DNA of 64,000 nt. Source: Mactromeris polynyma (taxonomy: Eukaryota; Mollusca; Bivalvia; Venerida; Mactridae). The DNA is taken from positions 124,001 through 188,000 of the forward strand of contig JASFXZ010000001.1 in the NCBI GenBank assembly GCA_032209605.1, read 5' to 3'. The translations under genes were made by a program, and so were the position numbers. Positions 22,233 to 33,992 of this stretch are shown piece by piece (positions within the stretch are counted from its first letter, which is position 1; the number at the start of each line of letters is the position of its first letter). The notes under the pieces are model-generated. The model had not been told where the DNA came from. It saw nothing but the letters and a program-made list of their open reading frames with translations, and made no database searches.

Positions 22233-23140
22233 ACAACAGTCAAGAACCAGGAATAGAAAGAGTGACTTCCCTTTATAATTTAGGGGAGGTCACCCTGAAA
22301 AAACATAAAATTTAAGTCGGAAGAGTGACGTCCCTTTATTATCAGGGGAGTTCAATCTGACAAACATTTCATACATTAAACGATTTAATTTCTTCAGACT
22401 TTACTTGAATTATCAACCACAAATCTATGAGCAGTAGTTTACTGAGTGAATTGCTTTAATGTGAAATAGTTGGAATCTTCAGATATATTTTTCGGCGCAG
22501 CCGTACTAACAATGTTTTGTTATTTGTAACCTTGACGCGGATTGGTTAACCTTTCGATAAAGTGTATGTTACCTTACCGATAAATTTCGACGAATTTACC
22601 GAAATCAATTTTGGATCTGGAGTAACCAGCAATCGTAACCACTTGGCAATTTTTATGTTGAACAACAAATCTTAACCTTTAAATTGCGCCAACCATCTGT
22701 TTTCAAGATACTTTTGTCTGGAATTTATGTATCAACTGGTCACCCGTATTGCTGCCAGCATGCAGAACGTTTGTATTGAGGAAATATGTTCTCATTAACG
22801 TATTCGTTTGTTGTTTCAACTCATAAAATAAATATAAGATTACACTTTTTGAACAACTTTGATCGAAAATTGAAATGTTCAGTGCGTTAATTTTAATTAA
22901 ATTTATTATTGTTATGTGTTATAAAATTATAAATTTCACAATTCGTCGTCAATGTGAGAAGATACATTTGTTCATTGTTAATAAAATATCATACTTTGAT
23001 CTGGTGTTACATGATATTTCCAATCAATCTTGCTGAAGCTGACGGTACTAACAAAAAGGATATACATAGTCAGAAATGTGCTCAGATTCTGATAGATAAC
23101 GATATATATAATCAATGTAATGTGTTATCTTATTAATAAT
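22233..23140 (+). other. PAL 3' untranslated / downstream flank
   Basis: No ORF of note. It begins with two diverged units of the 60-bp satellite (22256-22375). A dispersed repeat follows (22495-22735, second copy at 41605-41875). The first plausible AATAAA is at 22827-22832, about 600 bases after the stop; the base composition is too AT-rich for this to be firm. Confidence 0.4.
22495..22735. repeat. Dispersed repeat F, copy 1
   Basis: Shares gtaaccttgacgcggattgg, ttaacctttcgataaa and ttaacctt-aaattgcgc with 41605-41875. Class unknown. Confidence 0.7.
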
Positions 23141-23240
23141 AATAATACAAATTTATTGAACATGTAACTCATCAAGACATGCACATAAAAAACATACATA
23201 CATAATCTTATCTAACTATAGGCCTTCATACATGCATAAA

Positions 23241-23575
23241 TTATAAGTTGAGTGAAGTTGGCGCGACAATCGTACATCGTACATCAAAATTGAATACCGA
23301 CCCAGATTGAATACAGAGCCAGCACTGACATTGTTATTCGAATTTTCTAAATATTTGAATACAAACCTAGTAGCGAATCCAGAGCTAGCACTGACATAAA
23401 CATTCGAACTTGACCGCGGCGAATACATATCTGGAACTGAATAGCGAGCCAGCTCGTTCGTCGTTATTCGAGTTTTCTTAATATTTGAATACAGACCTAG
23501 TAGCAAACCTCCGCATTCGAAAAGGGTCCGCGGCAAATACATATATGTAGTCGAATAACGAGTGAGATCACTCTA
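23241..23575 (-). repeat. Dispersed repeat E, left inverted copy
   Basis: Starts gttgagtgaagttggcgcga and reads towards the 60-bp array. Complement of sequence at 26200-26340 and 36108-36402. Internal near-duplications contain gaataacgatgtcagtgcta on the minus strand. Confidence 0.7.
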
Positions 23576-23589
23576 CAAAGTATAAAAAA

Positions 23590-25136
23590 TAAGTCGGTAA
23601 GAGTGACTTACTTACCTTTGTTATCAGGGGAGGTCAATCTGAAAAACTTAAATTATTAGACGGTAAGAGTGACTTCCCTTTATAATCAGGGGAGGTTACT
23701 CTGAAAATTCACGTCCCTTTATTATCAGGGGAGGAAACTCTGAAAAACTTAAAATTAAAGTCGGAAGAGTGACTTTCCTTTATAATCAGGGGAAAAACTT
23801 AAAATTTAAGTCGGAAGAGTGACTTCCCTTTAAAAAAAGGGGAGGTCACCCTAAAAACGTAAAATTTAAGTCGCAAGAGTGACTTCCCTTTATAATCAGG
23901 GGACGTTACTCTGAAAAACTTAAAATATAAGTAGGAAGAGTGACGGCGCTTTATAATCAGGGGAGGTCACCCTGAAAACGTGAAATTTAAGTCGGAAGAG
24001 TGACGTCCCTTTATTATCAGAGGAGATCAATCTGAAAAACTTCAAATCTGAGTCGGAAGAGTGACTTCCCTTTATAATCAGGGGAGGTGACTCTGAAAAA
24101 CTTCAAATCTAAGTCGGAAGAGTGACTTCCCTTTATAATCAGGGGAGGTCACCCTGAAAAAACGTAAAATTTAAGTCGGAAGATTGACTTCCCTTTATAA
24201 TCAGGGGAGGTCAATCTGAAAAACTTCAAATCTAAGTCGGAAGAGTGACTTCCCTTTATAATCAGGGGAGGTCAATCTGAAAAACTTCAAATCTAAGTCG
24301 GAAGAGTGACTTCCCTTAATAATCAGGGGAGGTCACCCTGAAAAACATAAAATTTAAGTCGGAAGAGTGACGTCCCTTTATGATCAGGGGAGGTCAATCT
24401 GAAAAACTTTAAATCTAAGTCGGAAGAGTGACTTCCCTTTATAATCAGGGGAGGTCACCCTGAAAACGTAAAATTTAAGTCGAAAGAGTGACTTCCCTTT
24501 ATAATCAGGGGAGGCCACACTGAACACGTAAAATTTAAGTCGGAAGAGTGACTTCCCTTTATAATCAGGGGAGGTGACTCTGAAACACTTCGAATCTAAG
24601 TCGGAAGAGTGAATTCCCTTTATAATCAGGGGAGGTCACCCTGAAAACGTAAAATTTAAGTCGGAAGAGTGACGTCCCTTTATTATCAGGGGAGGTCAAT
24701 CTGAAAAACTTAAAATTTAAGTAGGAAAAGTGACTTCCCTTTATAGTCAGGGGAGGTGACTCTGAAAAACTTAAAATTTAAGTCGGAAGAGTGACTTCCC
24801 TTTATAATCAGGGGAGGTGACTCTGAAAAACTTAAAATCTAAGTCGAAAGAGTGATTTCCCTTTATAATCAGGGAAGGTAACCCTGAAAACGTAAAATTT
24901 AAGTCGGAAGAGTGACGTCCCTTTATTATCAGGGGAGGTCAATCTGAAAAACTTAAAATCTAAGTCGAAAGAGTGATTTCCCTTTATAATCAGGGAAGGT
25001 AACCCTGAAAACGTAAAATTTAAGTCGGAAGAGTGACGTCCCTTTATTATCAGGGGAGGTCAATCTGAAAAACTTAAAATTTAAGTCGGAAGAGTGACGT
25101 CCCTTTATTATCAGGGGAGGTCAATCTGAAAAACTT
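23590..25136. repeat. 60-bp satellite, about 26 units
   Basis: Unit: aagtcggaagagtgacttcc, ctttataatcaggggaggtc, accctgaaaacgtaaaattt. Two subtypes alternate (gtcaccctg/cgtaaaattt and gtcaatctg/cttaaaatct). Two diverged units lie at 22256-22375 and a worn one at about 29505-29540. Confidence 0.95.
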
Positions 25137-26204
25137 AATTGATAAGTGAACAAATACCAAAAACACATCTATATACGATTGCTTAATAACTTTATAACGG
25201 CTTTCACAGAAATAGATCTGACGATATTCAGGTGCATTTCTATGTTCAATAAATTTAAATAAGCATTAAATGCAATAGCGTTTCTGAGAAAAGCTGTCGT
25301 TTGAATTAAACAACCTGGCTTTTTATATTGCGTTAACATCTACAGCTTAATGAAATAGATATTAGCAAAAGTATAATATTTTAGTTCAGGATTTTACGTC
25401 TCTACATGTGTCCCGGGGGCATACGTAAACTACACAAAACCTTTCTCTCACCTATAACAATACACGTAACATAAACGTAATGGAAAGATATTTCAGTACT
25501 GTCCAATTGTTTTCAAGCTGTTTTGTAACACAGTCGTTATTCTGGCATATTTTCCCATGGCAAATTTTCTCCCCAAACTTAATGGGCATTTTTCTAAAGC
25601 CAATGTCAAAAAAACAAAAGATAAATAAGAAAAGGCAAACATCATGTTTTGATAATGCGTCATGATCTGAAACATTTTTTCAACCAGTTTTGGAATGCTA
25701 TGTTGCTCAATATTGTACATTTAATTAGTATGCAGAAGTCTGGGGCGACACTGTATACATTCATTGCCTACATCAACTGTGTGTTTTAGTCTTTTAGTCT
25801 TTTATGTTCCAATTAGCATATTTAATTGAAAAAAGACCAACAGTCTATCATATACATCTTAGTTCAATCACTGAGACGAAAACGACCAGTCCCTTAGACA
25901 AATGCATACGAGCGTCAATGCTTTCAAATCTTCCTTCCCAATAGACTCCCACCCCTGGTATCTTGAAAGTTTCAAACAGGCGTATAACGTATTCTACACT
26001 CACTAGATGATCATAACCTGTTTATCCCGATTTCATTCTTGTTGTTACAATTTTATACAGCACTTTTGACGTCTTTTTGTCATTATTTTATACGTTTATC
26101 TTGCAATGACGCACACCTGCTATAAAACATCCGAAAGGTACGGTGGCACTGAGGTGACATTCGCAACACTTTATTTATCTTGTGGCCACAAGTAAGTAAG
26201 TTGT
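25137..26204. other. Spacer between the 60-bp array and repeat E
   Basis: AT-rich, without recognisable coding sequence. A short reiteration of gtcttttagtctttta is at 25793. Confidence 0.5.
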
Positions 26205-26345
26205 GGCCACAAGTCAGTGCTAGCTCTGGGTTCGCTTTAAGATATGTATTGAACAATATAATATAAGTCGAATAACGATGTCAGTGCTAGCTCTGTATTC
26301 AATCTGGGTCGGTATTGTCGCGACAACTTCACTCAACTTAAATTA
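26205..26345 (+). repeat. Dispersed repeat E, right copy
   Basis: Contains gtcagtgctagctctgggtt, then gaataacgatgtcagtgcta, and ends cgacaacttcactcaactta, mirroring 23241-23575. Confidence 0.7.
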
Positions 26346-26434
26346 TTACAAAATAAAGTGAACGCATAAAGAATAAGCATAACTATAATAATCATAACAA
26401 CTCATTTTCAAAATCTGCACTAACAATATGTAGT

Positions 26435-26590
26435 AAAGAGAGGTTAAATTATTACAGGAACGCTGTATGCACAATACAATGCCGCACTACACAGACCCCC
26501 GGGAAAAGATATTAGTCACCGAGAAGGTGATAGGGTACACTTTGGAAAATAGTGGCGCAAGGAATGGTCTGTACGACCTCAGGAGAATTT
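26435..26590. repeat. Dispersed repeat G, copy 1
   Basis: gagaggttaaattattacag, then aatgccgcactacacagacccc and ggaatggtctg, matching 51165-51310 in order. Confidence 0.5.
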
Positions 26591-27126
26591 AGTGTGACCA
26601 AATGGGGGAAATCATTATTGGATGGAATATATCACCGAATAAGTCAAGATAATCAGTAATAATAGGACGAAATGGGGGGGGGGGAGAACTTATAGAATAT
26701 GATACATGAGTACTCATGAGAGATGAAAGAAGTTCTAATGCGGAAAGGGGAACCTAACACACATCTTAAAAACTTAAATAGAAGTTATTAAATGAAGTGT
26801 ACCAGGTCAATGACCTCGGTAGTGGAATATAATTAAATTAGTTATATTACAATAATTATATTAACATGCGTAACTTGAGACAGAAAAATAGATTTGCATA
26901 AAGGAATGCAGTTACATACTGGAATCAGACAAACACTTTCACGGAATTTTCGTCTCATTTAGAGATAGAAATCACAAACAAATCATACTGTAAAGTGTAG
27001 AAGTCGACGGCTATGATATTGTAGCGCACGATTAAAAACAGTGGTCCCTCTATTTGTCTGTGCATTCGCAGTTTTGCCGGAACACTTGAACCCAATCGAA
27101 GGAAACAGTCGAACGGACGGACAAGT
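26591..27126. other. Spacer before the 40-bp array
   Basis: A G11 run; otherwise nothing recognised. The first diverged 40-bp unit begins at about 27127. Confidence 0.5.
26674..26684 (+). repeat. G11 homopolymer
   Basis: Eleven consecutive G in otherwise AT-rich DNA. Confidence 0.9.
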
Positions 27127-29283
27127 ATACCCAAACACACTTCCAGGACTTTCGGAGCATACTAGAACATCCGAACACACTTCTAGAAACTTCGGAGCAT
27201 TATAGAACATCCGAACACATTTCTAGAAACTTCGGAGCATTATAGAACATCCGAACACACTTCTAGAAACTTCGGAGCATTATAGAACATCCGAACACAC
27301 TTCTAGAAACTTCGGAGCATTATAGAACATCCGAACACATTTCTAGAAACTTCGGAGCATTATAGAACATCCGAACACATTTCTAGAAACTTCGGAGCAT
27401 TATAGAACATCCGAACACATTTCTAGAAACTTCGGAGCATTATAGAACATCCGAACACACTTCTAGAAACTTCGGAGCATTATAGAACATCCGAACACAC
27501 TTCTAGAAACTTCGGAGCATTATAGAACATCCGAACACATTTCTAGAAACTTCGGAGCATTATAGAACATCCGAACACATTTCTAGAAACTTCGGAGCAT
27601 TATAGAACATCCGAACACATTTCTAGAAACTTCGGAGCATTATAGAACATCCGAACACACTTCTAGAAACTTCGGAGCATTATAGAACATCCGAACACAT
27701 TTCTAGAAACTTCGGAGCATTATAGAACATCCGAACACACTTCTAGAAACTTCGGAGCATTATAGAACATCCGAACACATTTCTAGAAACTTCGGAGCAT
27801 TATAGAACATCCGAACACATTTCTAGAAACTTCGGAGCATTATAGAACATCCGAACACATTTCTAGAAACTTCGGAGCATTATAGAACATCCGAACACAT
27901 TTCTAGAAACTTCGGAGCATTATAGAACATCCGAACACATTTCTAGAAACTTCGGAGCATTATAGAACATCCGAACACACTTCTAGAAACTTCGGAGCAT
28001 TATAGAACATCCGAACACATTTCTAGAAACTTCGGAGCATTATAGAACATCCGAACACACTTCTAGAAACTTCGGAGCATACTAGAACATCCGAACACAC
28101 TTCTAGAAACTTCGGAGCATTATAGAACATCCGAACACACTTCTAGAAACTTCGGAGCATTATAGAACATCCGAACACACTTCTAGAAACTTCGGAGCAT
28201 TATAGAACATCCGAACACACTTCTAGAAACTTCGGAGCATTATAGAACATCCGAACACATTTCTAGAAACTTCGGAGCATTATAGAACATCCGAACACAT
28301 TTCTAGAAACTTCGGAGCATTATAGAACATCCGAACACATTTCTAGAAACTTCGGAGCATTAAAGAACATCCGAACACACTTCTAGAAACTTCGGAGCAT
28401 TATAGAACATCCGAACACACTTCTAGAAACTTCGGAGTAAACTGGAACATCCGAACACATTTCTAGAAACTTCGGAGCATTATAGAACATCCGAACACAC
28501 TTCTAGAAACTTCGGAGCATTATAGAACATCCGAACACACTTCTAGAAACTTCGGAGTAAACTGGAACATCCGAACACACTTCTAGAAACTTCGGAGCAT
28601 TATAGAACATCCGAACACACTTCTAGAAACTTCGGAGTAAACTGGAACATCCGAACACATTTCTAGAAACTTCGGAGCATACTAGAACATCCGAACACAC
28701 TTCTAGAAACTTCGGAGCATTATAGAACATCCGAACTCACTTCTAGAAACTTCGGAGTAAACTGGAACATCCGAACACACTTCTAGAAACTTCGGAGCAT
28801 TATAGAACATCCGAACACACTTCTAGAAACTTCGGAGTAAACTGGAACATCCGAACACATTTCTAGAAACTTCGGAGCATACTAGAACATCCGAACACAC
28901 TTTTAGAAACTTCGGAGCATACTAGAACATCCGCACACACTTCGAGGACTTTCGGTACAGACTAGAACATCCGCACACACTTCGAGGACTATCGGTACAG
29001 ACTAGAACATCCGCACACACTTCGAGGACTTTCGGTACAGACTAGAACATCCGAACACTTCTAGAAACTTCGGAGCCGACTAGAACATCCGAACACAATT
29101 CTAGAAACTTCGGAGCATACTAGAACATCCGAACACACTTTTAGAAACTTCGGAGCAGACTAGAACATCCGAACACACTTCGAGGACTTTCGGAGCCGAC
29201 TAGAACATCCGTACACACTTCGAGAAACTTCGGAGCAGACGTGAATACCCAATCACACTTAAAGAAACTTCGGAGCAGCCTCG
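27127..29283. repeat. 40-bp satellite with heat-shock elements, about 54 units
   Basis: Unit: ttctagaaacttcggagcat, tatagaacatccgaacacac. The core is extremely homogeneous. From about 28430 a gtaaactgg variant recurs at intervals of several units; from about 28900 units are diverged (cgaggactttcgg). TTCTAGAAACTTC in nearly every unit is a full HSE. Confidence 0.95.
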
Positions 29284-29881
29284 TTTTCAGACTCGATTCG
29301 TTACTAACAAAATGTATCGCACTTATTCTTTGGTCTTAATTTGGATATCTATTCCCTTCCACTAGTGGTATTATTTTTCACCGGAGGTCCTTCAAGGTTG
29401 CATTTTACTAGATTAAGCACTGTCATTGATTGCCAAAGTTAGACGACGATAGCGCGATAAATGTCCGGTAACTCAGTAAAAAGTGAGATTCAGTTTGACG
29501 ATGAGTAATGTCCCTTTATTATAATAGAGGTTAACAGAAACATAAATGTTTGTCCACCATAATAGTCGATTCAAAGATCTCTGTCTACACCATCGATATG
29601 GTTCACTTCTCAATACTTATATTCAGTGATAATGCTGTCAGTTTTTCATTTATTTAATACAAATTTACATCGATACGAATAACTCAAAACAATTTTACAT
29701 CTTAAAGAAGACGAACAGAGAAAGAATAAGTTTGCATCGCCATTACTCAATAACATAAATCGCACTATGGATTGAATTAGAACCCGTAACGGATTGTTAG
29801 TTTACAGTTAATTTGTTACACTTAGCCAAAATACATGTGGTTAGAGGAAATATACCAAATACATATATTATATACTTATCA
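29284..29881. other. Spacer between the 40-bp and 37-bp arrays
   Basis: Contains a worn trace of the 60-bp satellite (gtccctttattataatagag at about 29510). No gene seen. Confidence 0.5.
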
Positions 29882-30595
29882 GTGTGTCTGTATAATGTTG
29901 TTGTTCTACAGCTTATGTTCATGTCTGTGTAATGTTGTTGTTCTACAGCTTATGTTCATGTCTGTGTAATGTTGTTGTTCTACAGCTTATGTTTATGTCT
30001 GCATAATGTTGTTGTTCTACAGCTTATGTTCATGTCTGTATAATGCTGTTGTTCTACAGCTTATGTTCATGTCTGTGTAATGTTGTTGTTCTACAGCTTA
30101 TGTTCATGTCTGTATAATGTTGTTGTTCTACAGCTTATGTTCATGTCTGTATAATGTTGTTGTTCTACAGCTTATGTTCATGTCTGTATAATGCTGTTGT
30201 TCTACAGCTTATGTTCATGTCTGTATAATGTTGTTGTTCTACAGCTTATGTTCATGTCTGTATAATGCTGTTGTTCTACAGCTTATGTTCATGTCTGTGT
30301 AATGTTGTTGTTCTACAGCTTATGTTCATGTCTGTATAATGTTGTTGTTCTACAGCTTATGTTCATGTCTGTTTAATGTTGTTGTTCTACAGCTTATGTT
30401 CATGTCTGTATAATGTTGTTGTTCTACAGCTTATGTTCATGTCTGTGTAATGTTGTTGTTCTACAGCTTATGTTCATGTCTGTGTAATGTTGTTGTTCTA
30501 CAGCTTATGTTCATGTCTGTGTAATGTTGTTGTTCTACAGCTTATGTTCATGTCTGTGTAATGTTGTTGTTCTACAACCTATGTTCGTGTCTGTG
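29882..30595. repeat. 37-bp array, first block, about 19 units
   Basis: Unit: tgttgttgttctacagctta, tgttcatgtctgtgtaa. Very homogeneous; interrupted at 30597 by the Tc1/mariner fragment. Confidence 0.95.
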
Positions 30596-30596
30596 T

Positions 30597-30963
30597 ACAC
30601 TCAACAAAATTCCTAATCGGTCAGTTTATATTGTATTATTATTTTTCTAATAATGCATGTATTCACACAAAATTTCACATACCGATATTTGAACAGGTAA
30701 TGCATTGAATTATTGATTTTTTTTAACCGGCTCGCTATGAAATTAATCGTATTAGGCGTATTGACGTTTATATCACGTTTTGCACGTGCGGGGCATGGAC
30801 ACATATTTGCACATGTTCGTGTACACTTTTGTCATTGCTGATGAAAATCCTTCTTGAAAAACACAAAACATGATGAGAATGACTGAAGAAGAACGCGCCC
30901 GAGCCGTCGGAATGATTCAGGCCGGAACTCATTTACGACAGGTGGGTTTTATTTTTTGAAATT
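30597..30963 (+). mobile_element. Truncated Tc1/mariner transposon (5' end)
   Basis: It starts after a TA with cactcaacaaaattcctaat, a typical Tc1/mariner terminal repeat, in the middle of the 37-bp array. From about 30873 it encodes MRMTEEERARAVGMIQAG, then THLRQV, the start of the helix-turn-helix of Tc1-like transposases, and is then cut off. No catalytic domain or right terminal repeat is left; satellite units resume directly at the 3' side. Confidence 0.7.
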
Positions 30964-32489
30964 TTGTTGTTGTTCTACAGCTTATGTTCATGTCTGTGTA
31001 ATGTTGTTGTTCTACAGCTTATGTTCATGTCTGTGTATTGTTGTTGTTCTACAGCTTATGTTCATGTCTGTGTAATGTTGTTGTTCTACAGCTTATGTTC
31101 ATGTCTGTATAATGTTGTTGTTCTACAGCTTATGTTTATGTCTGTGTAATGTTGTTGTTCTACAGCTTATGTTTATGTCTGTGTAATGTTGTTGTTCTAC
31201 AGCTTATATTCATGTCTGTGTAATGTTGTTGTTCTACAGCTTATGTTTATATCTGTGTAATGTTGTTGTTCTACAGCTTATGTTCATGTCTGTGTAATGT
31301 TGTTGATATACAACCTATGTTCATGTCTGTGTTATGTTGTTGTTCTACAACCTATGTTCATGTCTGTTTATTGTTGTTGTTCTACAGCTTATGTTCATGT
31401 CTGTGTAGTGTTGTTGTTCTACAGCTTATGTTCATGTCTGTGTAATGTTGTTGTTCTACAATTTATGTTCATGTGTGTGTATTGTTATTGTTCTACAATT
31501 TATGTTCATGTCTGTGTAATGTTGTTGTTCTACAGCTTATGTTCATGTCTGTGTCATGTTGTTGTTCTACAGCTTATGTTCATGTCTGTGTAATGTTGTT
31601 GTTCTACAACCTATGTTCATGTCTGTGTATTGTTATTGTTCTACAATTTATGTTCATGTCTGTGTAATGTTATTGTTCTACAACCTATGTTCATGTCTGT
31701 GTATTGTTATTGTTCTACAATTTATGTTCAGTTCTGTGTAATGTTGTTGTTCTACAATTTATGTTCATGTCTGTGTAATGTTGTTGTTCTACAACCTATG
31801 TTCATGTCTGTGTATTGTTATTGTTCTACAATTAATGTTCATGTCTGTGTATTGTTATTGTTCTACAATTTATGTTCATGTCTGTGTAATGTTCTTGTTC
31901 TACAATTTATGTTCATGTCTGTATTATGTGGTTGTTCTACAACCTTTGTTCATGTCTGTGAATTGTTGTTGTTCTACAGCTTATGTTCATGTCTGTGTAT
32001 TGTAATTGTTCTACAATTTATGTTCATGTCTGTGCAATGTTATAGTTCTACAATTTATGTTCATGCCTGTGTAATGTTGTTGTTATACAACCTATGTTCA
32101 TGTCTGTGTATTGTTGTTGTTCTACAGCTTATGTTCATGTCTGTGTAATGTTGTTGTTCTACAATTTATGTTTATGTCTTTGTAATGTTGTTGTTATACA
32201 ATTTATGTTCATGTCTGTGTATTGTTGTTGTTCTACAGCTTATGTTTATGTCTGTGTAATGTTGTTGTTCTACAGCTTATGTTCATGTCTGTGTAATGTT
32301 GTTGTTCTACAATATATGTTTATGTCTGTGTAATGGTGCTGTTATACAACCTATGTTCATGTCTGTGTAATGTTGTTGTTATACAATTTATGTTCATGTC
32401 TGTGTTATGTTGTTGTTCTACAATTTATGTTCATGTCTGTGTAATGTTGTTGTTATACAATTTATGTTTATGTCTGTGTAATGTTGTTG
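30964..32489. repeat. 37-bp array, second block, about 41 units
   Basis: Continues the same unit; diverges gradually to the right, where ctacagctta becomes ctacaattta or ctacaaccta. Ends at a SINE (32495). Confidence 0.95.
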
Positions 32490-32494
32490 TTGAT

Positions 32495-32625
32495 TATTAC
32501 CGTGGCCAATGTCACTGAAGAACATAACCTGCCCAACCCGGGAATCGAAACTGGATCTGCCGGGTGATTTTCTAACGCTCTACCAAGAGCAAGCCGGGCT
32601 GGCTTCCCATCCATGTAAAATGCAA
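32495..32625 (-). mobile_element. tRNA-derived SINE (family S2)
   Basis: Minus strand: cccggcttgctcttggtaga, gtttcgattcccgggttggg, then caggttatgttcttcagtga. It terminates the 37-bp array. Confidence 0.7.
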
Positions 32626-33992
32626 TTATAATGATAATAATGTCAGAATTTGGTAAACACACTTACTCACTTGAGAGACGATTTAAGCTGAAGTTGATTC
32701 CTACACTGAATCTGACTATCGAAGTTATTGCCAGCGACATCAACATGGAGTTTGTTGTTTGCCTGAATTATACATCAAGTCAACAATCAAATACCGGTAT
32801 TACATATTGAAACTTTTATCTAATCTTATTTTATTTTCAAGACTCTGCTCATAGACTTCGCGACTATTTCATTTCATATCACAGAAAGCCATATCGAGAC
32901 GACGAGAGCAAACAATACCTCTGTCACACTGCGAAATTCAATCACCCAGTGGCAATTTGCAGTACATGTATTTAAGTGTCAAAACATAGCTACAAATATT
33001 TGTGCATCGGGGGCATAAAATAACAAAACAACACTTGCTGAATTTGTTATCAAATACACTATTCCCAGAGCAACTTGTGTTTGCTGTTTTATATGTTTTA
33101 CACGAAACATGAACATAGCTACTTTACCAGGTTCGTGGTAATCATCACATTGTTAATCCCATTTCTCTCACTTCCGATCAATACCTGTTAGCTGTCTAGA
33201 GTACCATCGTGTTATCTATTCCTTTAACAAATCTTCAAACCTCTAAACTAGAAGTGCACATTCTGATCGAGTGACACATGACATTTTGTCACAGTTGCCA
33301 CAGTGTGACAGCAACAGCAGACGTTGTCTCCATAATATGAGCGTTGCTATGTGATTTACAACATCTTCTTTAGTGACCTCATTTCAAGAAAACGCAACAT
33401 TTGATGTCACTATTTGCAAGCAGGAAACAAAATGTACTACATATAGTCACTTCGTTTTCATATTGTCATATGGGGCAAATATTGCTTACTGTCAGTACAT
33501 GGTGACGTCATATGTGACGTTTTTCTGGAAATGACGTCACTTAAAGAAGAAGTACAGCGGCGCTCAATTATGATCTTAATATTGTCGTTCGACGGTAAAA
33601 CCCAACATATTCGTTTTATTAAACTGTAGTTCGAGAACAACATTAATAACACCCGACATTCCTTTCGTAAAAATCAGTCGCTAATCAGGGGTACTTTGGC
33701 TGATGTAAGACCGATTGTCAGTTATTTTCCCCTTGAAATAGGATCCTTCTCACGTTTTGTGCATTCAAATAGGCAAATTGCCATACAAACCTTTGTTAAA
33801 CACACATTATAGCTTCCACTTTGACAGTAAATTCGTTTTATTGTCCTAATTCTCTTAAATCTTTGTCGTACAGTCCTGTGACGTTCCATGTTTATGTTGT
33901 GGAGTTCGTTTATGCTGCTGTGTGGTCTGATGTCATAGTACAAATGTACTTTTCATTTCGTTATTGTTTTTGTTCCCTCCCTGTGTATGCCA
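32626..33992. other. Non-genic, one MITE
   Basis: Besides the family B element at 33338-33568, nothing recognised. Confidence 0.5.
33338..33568. mobile_element. Hairpin MITE family B, inverse orientation
   Basis: Starts tgagcgttgctatgtgattt and ends gaagtacagcggcgctcaat. The core has catatggggcaaatattgct, as in the other copies. Confidence 0.75.

Noticed and set aside
27127..29283. CRISPR array
   Set aside because: Units are contiguous with no unique spacers and the genome is animal; this is satellite DNA. The same applies to the other arrays.
31630..32148. 172-codon Cys/Val-rich ORF
   Set aside because: 37-bp array; three units (111 bp) happen to be free of stops.
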